Below are positions 38,079-46,235 of a DNA stretch of 64,000 nucleotides, one piece after another. The position numbers and the translations under genes were made by a program. The stretch comes from Candidatus Kosakonia sp. 282A-S69 (GTDB lineage Bacteria > Pseudomonadota > Gammaproteobacteria > Enterobacterales > Enterobacteriaceae). A model generated the notes under the pieces. The model saw nothing but the letters and a program-made list of their open reading frames with translations, did no database searches and was not told where the DNA came from. Every line of letters starts with the position of its first letter. The stretch's first letter is position 1. The stretch covers positions 1,601,672 to 1,665,671 of the forward strand of contig NZ_JAROAU010000003.1 in assembly GCF_029433855.1 (NCBI RefSeq), in the 5' to 3' direction.

Positions 38079-39454
38079 GTGCATTAACGATTGAAGAGCA
38101 GCAAAGCGAGACCAGCACGCCCGGTTTTCGTGAGCGTTTCGCCTTTGGCCTGGGTGATTACGGCACGAATTTAACCTATACATTGATGGTGACATTTCTG
38201 GCCTACTTTTATACCGACGTCGTCGGTATTTCAGCGGTGCTGGTTGGGTCGCTGATGTTTTTCGCCCGCGTGGTCGATGGCATTATCTGCGTCTTCGTCG
38301 GCATCCGTATCGACAAAACCGATACCCGGCTGGGTAAAGCGCGCCCGTGGGTGTTGTGGACCGCCGTACCATTTGGCTTGTCGGCGTTTTTAATGGCCAC
38401 GGTGCCGGGCATCAGCGATAGCGGCAAGATTATCTATGTTTGCGTCACCTATTTACTGGCGAACATTTTTTTCACCGCCAACAATATTGCCTATGGATCG
38501 CTGCTGGCGCTGATTACCCGCGATACCTACCAGCGCGGTATTTTAAGCGTCTTCCGTAAAGGCTTATCGACCTGCGGTTCGCTGACGGTTGGGGCATTTA
38601 CGCTACCGCTGGTTGCCGCCTTCGGAAATAGCCACACCTCCTGGGTGATTGTCTTCGCTATCTTCGGTTTCTTTACCGCCCTGTGCCTGTTATTAACCGC
38701 GGCGTGGACGCGCGAGCGCATCAAACCGGTCAATAAGGAGAATCGCAACAATATCCGCGCGGGGGTCGTTGCCGCGTCGATGCTGAAAAACCGCTACTGG
38801 CTGATGATCTTCTTTTATCTGCTGATCACCTTTACCAGCTTAACGGCGCTCTCAACCACCAGCGTCTACTACTCGCGCTATATTTTGCAGGATGTCTCGA
38901 TGATGTCGTGGATTAGCGTGGCGCAATATCTGCCGGGGTTGATTACGCTCTCCGTTATTCCTTATCTCATTAAGCGCCTGGGTAAACGCAATTTAGCGCT
39001 GCTCGGACTGACCATTTGCAGCATTGCCTATCTACTGCCGTTAATTGATAAAACCAGCTCGCTGTTTGTCATTCTCGCCACCGTGGTGCGCAGTATCGGT
39101 TTTTGCGGCATCGGTGCCACCATGTTCGCCTTCCTTGCGGATACCATTGATTACGGCGAGTGGAAGACCGGGCTGCGCATCGAGGGGATCTTATTCAGCG
39201 CCGGAACGTTAGGCCAGACGCTCGGCATGGGGCTGGGCAGCGCAAGCGTGGGCTGGATCCTCGGCGCGGCCGGTTTTGTCAGCGGCGGCAACGTTCAACA
39301 GTCAAAGCATGTGCTTGATATGATTGAATTCTTGTTTATCTTCTTCCCGTTTATTCTCGCCGTGCTGAATATGACGCTGATCTGGTTCTATAAGCTGGAT
39401 GGTTTTTATGACCGCGTGGCGGCGGATCTCTCGCGTGGTGTATTTGCCAAATAA
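38075..39454 (+). CDS. GPH-family (MelB/LacS-like) sugar:cation symporter
   Basis: 459 residues with 12 TM helices of the glycoside-pentoside-hexuronide family. Landmarks are FGLGDYGTNLTYTLMVTFLAYFYTD in TM1, the RIDKTDTRLGKARPWVLW loop 2-3 and FLADTIDYGEWKTG near TM9-10. It imports the galactoside used by the GH42 enzyme, to which it is translationally coupled by a 4-nt overlap. The ATG at 38075 is chosen over an upstream frame at 38039 inside the GH42 gene. Confidence 0.93.
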   Translation: MSALTIEEQQSETSTPGFRERFAFGLGDYGTNLTYTLMVTFLAYFYTDVVGISAVLVGSLMFFARVVDGIICVFVGIRIDKTDTRLGKARPWVLWTAVPFGLSAFLMATVPGISDSGKIIYVCVTYLLANIFFTANNIAYGSLLALITRDTYQRGILSVFRKGLSTCGSLTVGAFTLPLVAAFGNSHTSWVIVFAIFGFFTALCLLLTAAWTRERIKPVNKENRNNIRAGVVAASMLKNRYWLMIFFYLLITFTSLTALSTTSVYYSRYILQDVSMMSWISVAQYLPGLITLSVIPYLIKRLGKRNLALLGLTICSIAYLLPLIDKTSSLFVILATVVRSIGFCGIGATMFAFLADTIDYGEWKTGLRIEGILFSAGTLGQTLGMGLGSASVGWILGAAGFVSGGNVQQSKHVLDMIEFLFIFFPFILAVLNMTLIWFYKLDGFYDRVAADLSRGVFAK

Positions 39455-39518
39455 ATGACTCGCCGCAGGCGGCTGCGGCTTTTTATCTAACCCTGTGCTA
39501 GCGTAAGGACGCTCAACA

Positions 39519-40415
39519 ATGTGGCCGCAAACACTTTCCATGAATGACGTCGACGATGAATTGCTGATCTACTCGCCCTTAATGCGCAGCTTCACCTTCA
39601 ACGCTTATCTGGTGGCGGGTTATACGCCTATCGTCAAAGGCAATAAGCTGGACTTTTTTATTAATCGCCAGCAGGGGATGAAGGGCTATATTTTAAATAT
39701 CACCCTGCGCGGCGCAGGGGTTATTCACCGTAATAACGAGACGTTTATCTGCCGGGAAAACGATATTTTGCTCTTCCCGCCGGGCTGCCCGCATCACTAT
39801 GGCCGTGAAGCGCACAACAGTTACTGGGATCACCTGTGGATCTATTTTATGCCGCGTCCCTACTGGATTGACTGGCTGAAATGGGATCGAAACTGGCATC
39901 AGATTGGCCTGACGCAAAGTAATGATCCGGACTTTATCGCGCAGCTAAAAACGGCGGTGAAGGAGGTGATTCGGCTTAACTCCTCGCCAGACAGAGTCGA
40001 TAAAATCCTCGCCATGAATAGCCTGGAGAAGGCGCTGCTTTACTGTTTCAAGCAGCAGCCGGCGAGCAATCGCGCTTCGGTCGACCCGCGCATTAACGCT
40101 ATTTGCCAATATCTGGATGAGAATCTGGCGGCTAAACTGACAATTAGCGAACTGGCGGCGAAAGCCTATCTTTCATCCTCGCGGCTGGCACACCTTTTTC
40201 GTCAGGAAATAGGCATGACGATTTGGGGCTGGCGTGAAAAGCAGCGGATGAGCCGGGCGGCGATGTTATTACAACATACGCAGCTGACCATTTCGCAAAT
40301 CGCCCAGGTAGTGGGTTATGACGACGCACTCTATTTTTCGCGTCTTTTTCATCAGCAATACCACGTCGGGCCGCGGGAATACCGTAAACGGTATGAGCAG
40401 TTACATTCGCTTTAG
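39519..40415 (+). CDS. AraC-family regulator of the galactoside module
   Basis: 298 residues with an N-terminal cupin-type ligand domain (GAGVIHRNNETFICRENDILLFPPGCPHHYG, about 65-95) and a C-terminal AraC double HTH (TISELAAKAYLSSSRLAHLFRQEIG, then TISQIAQVVGYDDALYFSRLFHQQYHVGPREYRK). This is the architecture of AraC/MelR/RhaR sugar regulators. It lies 64 nt behind the symporter gene on the same strand and is the likely activator of the module. AAGGA precedes the ATG at about 9 nt. Confidence 0.9.
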   Translation: MWPQTLSMNDVDDELLIYSPLMRSFTFNAYLVAGYTPIVKGNKLDFFINRQQGMKGYILNITLRGAGVIHRNNETFICRENDILLFPPGCPHHYGREAHNSYWDHLWIYFMPRPYWIDWLKWDRNWHQIGLTQSNDPDFIAQLKTAVKEVIRLNSSPDRVDKILAMNSLEKALLYCFKQQPASNRASVDPRINAICQYLDENLAAKLTISELAAKAYLSSSRLAHLFRQEIGMTIWGWREKQRMSRAAMLLQHTQLTISQIAQVVGYDDALYFSRLFHQQYHVGPREYRKRYEQLHSL

Positions 40416-40439
40416 TTTCGCTCTCTAAAATAGAAACGC

Positions 40440-40450
40440 TGCGCTATACT
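40440..40450 (+). promoter_or_regulatory. sutR promoter -10 region sharing 9 bp with the ydcO palindrome
   Basis: TGCGCTATACT contains a TATACT -10 hexamer (40445-40450) and the nine bases TGCGCTATA found in the ydcO operator. The sutR ATG is 28 nt downstream, so this would be the autoregulatory site. Confidence 0.45.
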
Positions 40451-40478
40451 CGCTGCGTTTTAATTTCCCGGAGGCGGT

Positions 40479-41051
40479 ATGAATATCGCGGATTATCTGG
40501 CAAAAACCCTGAAAATGCTGCGACAAGCGCGGGGCTGGAGCCTCTCAAAGCTCGCAGAAGAGACCGGCGTGTCAAAAGCGATGCTCGGGCAGATCGAACG
40601 CAACGAGTCGAGCCCGACTGTCGCGACACTGTGGAAAATTGCCACCGGCTTAAATGTGCCGTTCTCGACCTTTATTGCGCCGCCGCAGAGCGACACGCCC
40701 CATGCTTACGACCCCGATCAGCAGGCGATGGTTATCACGCCACTCTTCCCGTGGGATCAACAGCTCCATTTCGAACTCTTCTCCATTACGCTCGCGCCGG
40801 GCGCGCTGAGTGAATCTACGCCTCACGAAAAAGGGGTGATTGAGCATGTGGTGGTGATCGGCGGGGTGCTGGATATGCAGATCAACGGCGAGTGGCAGAC
40901 ACTGGATACGGGCAGCGGCATACGTTTTGCGGCTGATCGGGCGCATGCCTATCGCAACAGCAGCGCGCAGACCGCGCATTTCCACTCGTTAATCCACTAC
41001 CCAAAAGAAAAAGCCGCAGGCGAACCCACGGCAAAAAACGACGACGATTAA
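40479..41051 (+). CDS. sutR: SutR (YdcN), XRE-cupin transcription regulator
   Basis: 190 residues with an N-terminal XRE-type HTH at about 8-62 (LSKLAEETGVSKAMLGQIERNESSPTVATLWKIATGL) and a C-terminal cupin domain (SESTPHEKGVIEHVVVIGGVLDM, about 105-130). It matches E. coli SutR closely apart from a longer polar C-terminal tail. In E. coli SutR controls sulfur-utilisation genes. Normally adjacent to and divergent from ydcO, it is here separated by the galactoside module. GGAGGCGG precedes the ATG. Confidence 0.92.
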   Translation: MNIADYLAKTLKMLRQARGWSLSKLAEETGVSKAMLGQIERNESSPTVATLWKIATGLNVPFSTFIAPPQSDTPHAYDPDQQAMVITPLFPWDQQLHFELFSITLAPGALSESTPHEKGVIEHVVVIGGVLDMQINGEWQTLDTGSGIRFAADRAHAYRNSSAQTAHFHSLIHYPKEKAAGEPTAKNDDD

Positions 41052-41243
41052 TACCCCATAACATCCACAACGTGACGAGTTCTGTTCCTGTCACCACACT
41101 AACGCGCCAGCGCCGCCGGGGGAAATAGCGATTTCGGCATAGCATTGTCGCCTGGCGCAAATTCCCGGCGTGACAGGTGGTGTAACGCCCCGGTTCTGAC
41201 TACAATAGCCGCCATTTTGCACATAATGGATAACGACGATTGT

Positions 41244-43202
41244 ATGCGCCTGCACCCTCATCATCTTGAACTGCTCAGCCCGGCTCGCGACACCGCCATT
41301 GCCCGTGAAGCGATCCTTCACGGCGCGGACGCGGTCTATATTGGCGGCCCCGGCTTCGGCGCCCGCCATAACGCCGGCAACAGCCTGCGCGATATTGCCG
41401 AACTGGTGCCGTTCGCCCATCGCTATGGGGCGAAGGTGTTTATCACGCTTAATACCATTCTTCATGATGATGAGCTGGAACCGGCGCAGAAACTGATCGG
41501 CGATCTCTACCAGGCCGGTGTCGATGCGCTGATTGTGCAGGATATGGGCGTGCTGGAGATGGATATCCCACCGATTGAGCTGCATGCCAGCACCCAGTGC
41601 GATATCCGCAGCGTGGAAAAAGCCAAATTTCTCTCCGACGTTGGCTTCAGCCAGATTGTACTGGCGCGTGAGCTGAACCTTGAGCAGATCCGCGCCATTC
41701 ACCAAGCGACCGACGCCACCATTGAGTTCTTTATTCACGGCGCGCTGTGCGTGGCTTACTCCGGGCAGTGCAACATCTCCCATGCGCAAACCGGCCGCAG
41801 CGCCAACCGCGGCGACTGCTCGCAGGCTTGCCGCCTGCCTTACACCCTGAAAGACGATCAGGGCCGCGTCGTGGCTTATGAAAAGCATCTGCTGTCGATG
41901 AAAGATAACGATCAGACCGCCAACCTGGCGGCGCTGATCGACGCGGGTGTGCGCTCCTTCAAAATTGAGGGGCGTTACAAAGATATGAGCTATGTGAAAA
42001 ACATCACCGCCCATTATCGCCAGATGCTCGACGCAATTATCGACGATCGCCCGGAGCTGGCGCGCGCGTCCGCCGGGCGCACCGAGCATTTCTTCATCCC
42101 TTCGACGGACAAAACTTTCCATCGCGGCAGCACCGACTACTTTGTTAACGCGCGCAAAATCGATATCGGCGCCTTTGACTCACCGAAGTTTGTCGGCCTG
42201 CCGGTGGGCGAAGTGCTGAAAGTGGGCAAGGATCACCTCGACGTAGAGGTGACCGAACCGCTGGCTAACGGCGACGGGCTTAACGTGCTGGTGAAGCGTG
42301 AAGTGGTCGGTTTTCGCGTTAACGTGGCGGAAAAAACTGCCGAAAATCGTTACCGCGTCTTCCCGAATGAGATGCCGGATGCGCTGAAAACCCTGCGTCC
42401 GCACCATGCACTCAACCGCAACCTCGATCACAACTGGCAGCAGGCGCTGCTGAAGACCTCCAGCGAGCGGCGCATCGGCGTTGATATTGAGCTCGGCGGC
42501 TGGCAGGAGCAGCTGGTGCTGACCCTGACCAGCGAAGAGGGCGTCAGCGTCACCCATACGCTGGATGGCCAGTTTGATGAAGCCAACAACGCGGAAAAAG
42601 CGCTCGACAACCTGAAGGATGGGCTGGCGAAGCTGGGGCAAACCCGTTACTACGCGCAGAGGGTCGACATCAACCTGCCGGGCGCGCTGTTTGTGCCGAA
42701 CAGCCTGCTCAACCAGCTGCGCCGTGAAACGGTGGAGATGCTGGAAGAGGCGCGCCTGGCAAGCTATCAGCGCGGCAGCCGTAAAGCGGTGGCCACGCCT
42801 GCGCCGGTCTACCCGGAAACCCATCTCTCGTTCCTCGCCAACGTTTACAACCACAAAGCGCGTGAGTTCTATCACCGCTACGGCGTGCAGCTGATTGACG
42901 CGGCCTACGAGGCCCATGAAGAGAAGGGCGAAGTGCCGATGATGATCACCAAACACTGCCTGCGCTTTGCCTTTAACCTCTGCCCGAAACAGGCGAAAGG
43001 TAATATTAAAAGCTGGCGCGCAACGCCGATGCAGCTGGTACACGGCGATGAGGTGTTAACCCTGCGCTTCGATTGCCGCCCGTGTGAAATGCATGTGATC
43101 GGTAAGATGAAAAATCACATCCTTAAGATGCCGCTGCCGGGCAGCGTGGTTGCCTCGATCAGCCCCGATGATCTGCTGAAAACCTTACCGAAAAACAGAT
43201 AA
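41244..43202 (+). CDS. rlhA: 23S rRNA 5-hydroxycytidine C2501 synthase RlhA (YdcP, U32 family)
   Basis: 652 residues, nearly the E. coli length of 653. It is a U32-family enzyme that hydroxylates C2501 of 23S rRNA using a prephenate-linked pathway. The family's Fe-S cysteines are seen in LCVAYSGQC (C-x6-C) and GDCSQAC. The PFAHRYGAKVFITLNT and IEGRYKDMSYV stretches are strongly conserved. The ATG at 41244 is taken because the conserved LELLSPARDTAIAREA starts about 8 residues later. The ATG at 41226 is an alternative. A terminator follows. Confidence 0.94.
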   Translation: MRLHPHHLELLSPARDTAIAREAILHGADAVYIGGPGFGARHNAGNSLRDIAELVPFAHRYGAKVFITLNTILHDDELEPAQKLIGDLYQAGVDALIVQDMGVLEMDIPPIELHASTQCDIRSVEKAKFLSDVGFSQIVLARELNLEQIRAIHQATDATIEFFIHGALCVAYSGQCNISHAQTGRSANRGDCSQACRLPYTLKDDQGRVVAYEKHLLSMKDNDQTANLAALIDAGVRSFKIEGRYKDMSYVKNITAHYRQMLDAIIDDRPELARASAGRTEHFFIPSTDKTFHRGSTDYFVNARKIDIGAFDSPKFVGLPVGEVLKVGKDHLDVEVTEPLANGDGLNVLVKREVVGFRVNVAEKTAENRYRVFPNEMPDALKTLRPHHALNRNLDHNWQQALLKTSSERRIGVDIELGGWQEQLVLTLTSEEGVSVTHTLDGQFDEANNAEKALDNLKDGLAKLGQTRYYAQRVDINLPGALFVPNSLLNQLRRETVEMLEEARLASYQRGSRKAVATPAPVYPETHLSFLANVYNHKAREFYHRYGVQLIDAAYEAHEEKGEVPMMITKHCLRFAFNLCPKQAKGNIKSWRATPMQLVHGDEVLTLRFDCRPCEMHVIGKMKNHILKMPLPGSVVASISPDDLLKTLPKNR

Positions 43203-43206
43203 CCAG

Positions 43207-43237
43207 CAGGGTGGCGCAATGCCACCCTGTTTTGTTT
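43207..43237 (+). terminator. Rho-independent terminator of rlhA
   Basis: CAGGGTGGC / GCCACCCTG with a 5-nt loop is followed by TTTTGTTT, 4 nt after the stop. It overlaps the end of the converging LysR gene. Confidence 0.9.
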
Positions 43238-44177
43238 ATGGCGTTGAGTTGTAGCGCCAGTAGGGCGGCGAGCCAAAACTCGCCAGCAGAAAGTCGATCA
43301 CCGTGCGCGTGTTCAGCGACGGGTACTTTCCGCCCGGATAGAGCATCCACAGCGACTGCTCGCCCGGCGAGTAGGAAGCGGTGTACTCCGGCAACAGGGC
43401 AACCAGCTCGCCGCGATTGAGCAGCTCGCCCACCTGCCAGTCCGGAAAGAGTAGCATTCCCGCGTCGTTGCGCGCCGCCTGCAACAGCAGCTCCGCATTA
43501 TCTGAGAGAATTTTCGCCTGCGGCGAAAAGGCGAAATCCTGCCCGCCGCGCTGAAAGCGCCAGCGCTGCAACCCGCTTTTTCCGCGGTAGGCCAGCAGGC
43601 GGTGCGTCAGCAGATCTTCGGGCGAGGCGGGTGCGCCATAGCGGCGAACGTAGTCAGGCGTCGCCACCAGGTGGCAGGTCTGCTTTGCAATCAGCCGTCC
43701 GTGCAGCTCCGAGTTTTTCAGCGAGGCAATGCGTACCAGCAGATCGGTGCCGTCAGCAAAGGGATCGATATAGTCATCGTCGAGATTGAGTTCAATCTGC
43801 AAGGCGGCGTAGCGCTCGCTCAACGCACTGATGCGTGGCCCGATATGGTTCAGGCCAAAGGAGATAGGGGCATTAATGCGGATACGTCCCCCCGGCTCGC
43901 CGCGCCGCTCGCCGACCTGCGTCTGCGCATCGCTCAGCTGCTGTAACATCGCGCGGAAGGTCTGGGCATAAATCTGACCGGCATCGGTGGCGATCACCGC
44001 GCGGGTGTTGCGATAGAGCAGCTGGGTTTCCAGCGCCTGCTCAAGTTGCTGCACCACGCGCGATAACGACGACGCCGCAAGCCCCTCGTTACGGGCAACC
44101 TCGGAGAGATTGCCTTCGCGCACGATGGCAAGAAAGAGGTGCATGGATCGGGCGCTAATCTGGCTGAGGTTTTTCAT
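43236..44177 (-). CDS. LysR-family transcriptional regulator
   Basis: 313 residues with an N-terminal winged HTH (about 10-65, FLAIVREGNLSEVARNEGLAASSLSRVVQQLEQ) and a LysR substrate domain of the CrgA/AaeR-like group (RIRINAPISFGLNHIGPRISAL). It starts 97 nt from the divergent nitroreductase gene and is the likely regulator of it, possibly in response to a quinone or nitroaromatic compound. The target is inferred from position only. Confidence 0.88.
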   Translation of the reverse strand: MKNLSQISARSMHLFLAIVREGNLSEVARNEGLAASSLSRVVQQLEQALETQLLYRNTRAVIATDAGQIYAQTFRAMLQQLSDAQTQVGERRGEPGGRIRINAPISFGLNHIGPRISALSERYAALQIELNLDDDYIDPFADGTDLLVRIASLKNSELHGRLIAKQTCHLVATPDYVRRYGAPASPEDLLTHRLLAYRGKSGLQRWRFQRGGQDFAFSPQAKILSDNAELLLQAARNDAGMLLFPDWQVGELLNRGELVALLPEYTASYSPGEQSLWMLYPGGKYPSLNTRTVIDFLLASFGSPPYWRYNSTP

Positions 44178-44273
44178 CTGTGCGTAATCTGCAAAGGTCC
44201 ATGGCGCATTGTAGTGTTTTTACGCACTGAGTTCATCGCTAAGATACGCCGACACTCAGCACGGAGACTATTT

Positions 44274-44954
44274 ATGAGTACGCCCGTTTTAGCTTTCGAT
44301 GAAACCGTCCGCCAGCGCACCTCGGTACGCGCCTTTTTGCCAACGCCGCTGACGGATGAGCAGATCCACGCCGTCCTGCAGGATGCGCAATACGCCCCCT
44401 CCAACTGCAACACCCAGCCCTGGCATGTGCACGTGGTCTCCGGTGAAACCAAAGATCGCCTTGCGCAGCTGATGATCGAAAACGACATCGCCGGCAAGCA
44501 GACGCCGGATTTCACCTTCGCTTATGAAGATTTTCACGGCGACTATTTTGACCGCAGCCAGCAGCAGGCGAAGCTCTATTACGACGCGCTGGGCATTGCG
44601 CGGGATGACAAAGAGAAGCGCCGTGAATACTACCTGCGCAACTATCGCTTTTTCGACGCGCCGCACGCGGCGTTTCTGTTTATGCCGACCTTTGGCGACA
44701 ATGTTCGCGTGGCGTCGGATATGGGCATGTACGGGCAGACCTTTCTGCTCTCCTTAGCCGCCCGCGGCTTTGCCGGTATTCCGCAGACCCTGCTCGGTTT
44801 TCATGCCGATCTGGTGCGCAAAGCGCTAGGGGTGTCGGATGAGTACCGCCTGTTGTTTGGCATCTCGTTTGGTTATGCCGACACCGCGAATATCGCCGCG
44901 ACGCTGCGCATGCCGCGTATTCCGGTGGAAAGCAGCGTGGTGATGCACAAGTAG
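44274..44954 (+). CDS. Nitroreductase-family FMN oxidoreductase
   Basis: 226 residues with the nitroreductase fold. The FMN-phosphate segment QRTSVRAFLPTPLTDEQ is at about 13-29 and the APSNCNTQPWHVHVV segment at about 41-55. GFAGIPQTLLGFH lies near the C-terminus. It probably reduces quinones or nitro compounds with NAD(P)H. The ATG at 44274 with ACGGAGAC upstream fits the family. The longer frame from 44139 overlaps the divergent LysR gene and its promoter. A BIME follows directly. Confidence 0.88.
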   Translation: MSTPVLAFDETVRQRTSVRAFLPTPLTDEQIHAVLQDAQYAPSNCNTQPWHVHVVSGETKDRLAQLMIENDIAGKQTPDFTFAYEDFHGDYFDRSQQQAKLYYDALGIARDDKEKRREYYLRNYRFFDAPHAAFLFMPTFGDNVRVASDMGMYGQTFLLSLAARGFAGIPQTLLGFHADLVRKALGVSDEYRLLFGISFGYADTANIAATLRMPRIPVESSVVMHK

Positions 44955-44959
44955 GGGTG

Positions 44960-45045
44960 ATGTGCCGGATGGCGGCTCCGCCTTATCCGGCCTACGCGGA
45001 TCGAGCGGTTTTGTAGGCCGGATAAGCGTAAGCGCCATCCGGCAA
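44960..45045. repeat. BIME: two inverted REP elements
   Basis: GTGCCGGATGGCGGCTCCGCC and the inverted TAGGCCGGATAAGCGTAAGCGCC flank a GC-rich middle. The REP cores match those at 1-262. It lies 6 nt past the nitroreductase stop, as BIMEs usually do after a gene. Confidence 0.88.
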
Positions 45046-45058
45046 AAAAAACCATAAA

Positions 45059-45092
45059 AAAGGCCGGAAACATTAACCTGTTTCCGGCCTTT
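45059..45092. terminator. Bidirectional terminator between the BIME and the cio operon
   Basis: A 13-bp perfect stem (AAAGGCCGGAAAC at 45059-45071 and its complement at 45080-45092) with an 8-nt loop has a poly-A 5' flank and a T-containing 3' side. On the minus strand it ends the cioAB-DUF2474 transcript 5 nt after the last stop. Confidence 0.85.
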
Positions 45093-45096
45093 GATC

Positions 45097-45225
45097 TTAA
45101 TGGGATTTAAACCCGGCGGCGGACATCAACAACCGGAACACCATGCTGACGGCAGTCAGCGCCAGTACGCTTCCGCCCCAGATGACGACCAGCCACATCA
45201 GCCGTTTCCATAGCGGTTGTTTCAT
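45097..45225 (-). CDS. DUF2474 (CydX-like) small membrane subunit of the Cio oxidase
   Basis: A 42-residue single-TM protein beginning MKQPLWKRLMWLVVIWGG and ending SAAGFKSH. The TM lies at about 8-35. Its ATG overlaps the cioB stop by one base (TGATG), and the gene ends 5 nt before the terminator. DUF2474 proteins sit at the 3' end of cioAB operons and are thought to be the counterpart of CydX. The role in assembly or stability is inferred from family position. Confidence 0.85.
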   Translation of the reverse strand: MKQPLWKRLMWLVVIWGGSVLALTAVSMVFRLLMSAAGFKSH

Positions 45226-46235
45226 CAGTGATACCCCTCGCCATGCTGGATTTTGCCGCGGAACACGTAGTAGCTCCAGAAGGTGTAAACCAGAATGATG
45301 GGGATGATCAGCAGCGCGCCAACCAGCATAAAGCCCTGGCTTTGCGGCGGTGCGGCTGCCTGCCAGAAGCTAATATCCGGCGGGATAATGTTGGGCCAGA
45401 TACTGATCCCAAGACCGCTAAAGCCGAGGAAAATCAACCCAAGCGTCAGCAGGAAGGGGCGTCTGTGAACATGTTCATTGCCGAGGCAGCGCCACAGCCA
45501 GATGCTGAGCGCAATCACCAGCAGCGGCACCGGCGAGAAGAAGAGCAGGTTTGGCATGCTGAACCAGCGATCGGCAATCGCGCCGTGAGAGAGCGGCGTC
45601 CACAGGCTGATGACGCCCATCACCACCAGTAATGCCAGCAGCAGTTTTTTCGCCGCCGCGCGCATTTTACCCTGCAACGGTTCGCCGCTCTTCATCACCA
45701 GCCAGCTTGCGCCCAGCAACGCATAGGCGATCACCAGGCCGAGGCCACAGAAGAGGTTAAACGGCGTCAGCCAGTCCAGCGCGCCGCCGCTAAAGGTACG
45801 GCCGGTCACTTTGAAACCATTGATAAAGGCACCCACCACCACACCCTGCGAGAAGGTCGCCAGCAGCGAGCCGGAGAGGAAGGCTTTATCCCAGAAGGGT
45901 CGGTGCGCCTCGGTGGCCTTAAAGCGGAACTCAAAGGCCACGCCGCGGAAAATCAAACCAATCAGCATCAGCGTAAGCGGGATGGTGAGCGCATCGGTGA
46001 TCACCGCATAAGCCAGCGGGAATGCGCCAAACAGCCCCGCACCGCCCAGCACCAGCCAGGTTTCGTTTCCGTCCCAGACCGGGGCAACGCTGTTGACCAT
46101 TACATCGCGATCGTGGCCATCGCGCGTCACCGGGAAGAGGATGCCGATGCCGAGGTCAAACCCATCCATCACGATATACATCAGGGTCGCGAAGACGATA
46201 ATGACAAACCAAATTAACGGAAGATCGATGCCCAT
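45225..46235 (-). CDS. cioB: Cyanide-insensitive cytochrome bd-type oxidase subunit II (CioB)
   Basis: 336 residues with nine or so TM helices, matching CydB/CioB (DGFDLGIGILFP at about 24-35, then NGNETWLVLGGAGLFGAFPLAYA). At 336 residues it is shorter than E. coli CydB (379), as is usual for the CioB group. The start overlaps the cioA stop. With subunit I it forms a quinol:O2 oxidase in the inner membrane that works under low oxygen, cyanide or sulfide. Confidence 0.92.
   Translation of the reverse strand: MGIDLPLIWFVIIVFATLMYIVMDGFDLGIGILFPVTRDGHDRDVMVNSVAPVWDGNETWLVLGGAGLFGAFPLAYAVITDALTIPLTLMLIGLIFRGVAFEFRFKATEAHRPFWDKAFLSGSLLATFSQGVVVGAFINGFKVTGRTFSGGALDWLTPFNLFCGLGLVIAYALLGASWLVMKSGEPLQGKMRAAAKKLLLALLVVMGVISLWTPLSHGAIADRWFSMPNLLFFSPVPLLVIALSIWLWRCLGNEHVHRRPFLLTLGLIFLGFSGLGISIWPNIIPPDISFWQAAAPPQSQGFMLVGALLIIPIILVYTFWSYYVFRGKIQHGEGYH

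Noticed and set aside
41091-43043. Two long minus-strand frames opposite rlhA
   Set aside because: They are shadows of the strongly conserved rlhA coding frame in GC-rich DNA, with no family resemblance.
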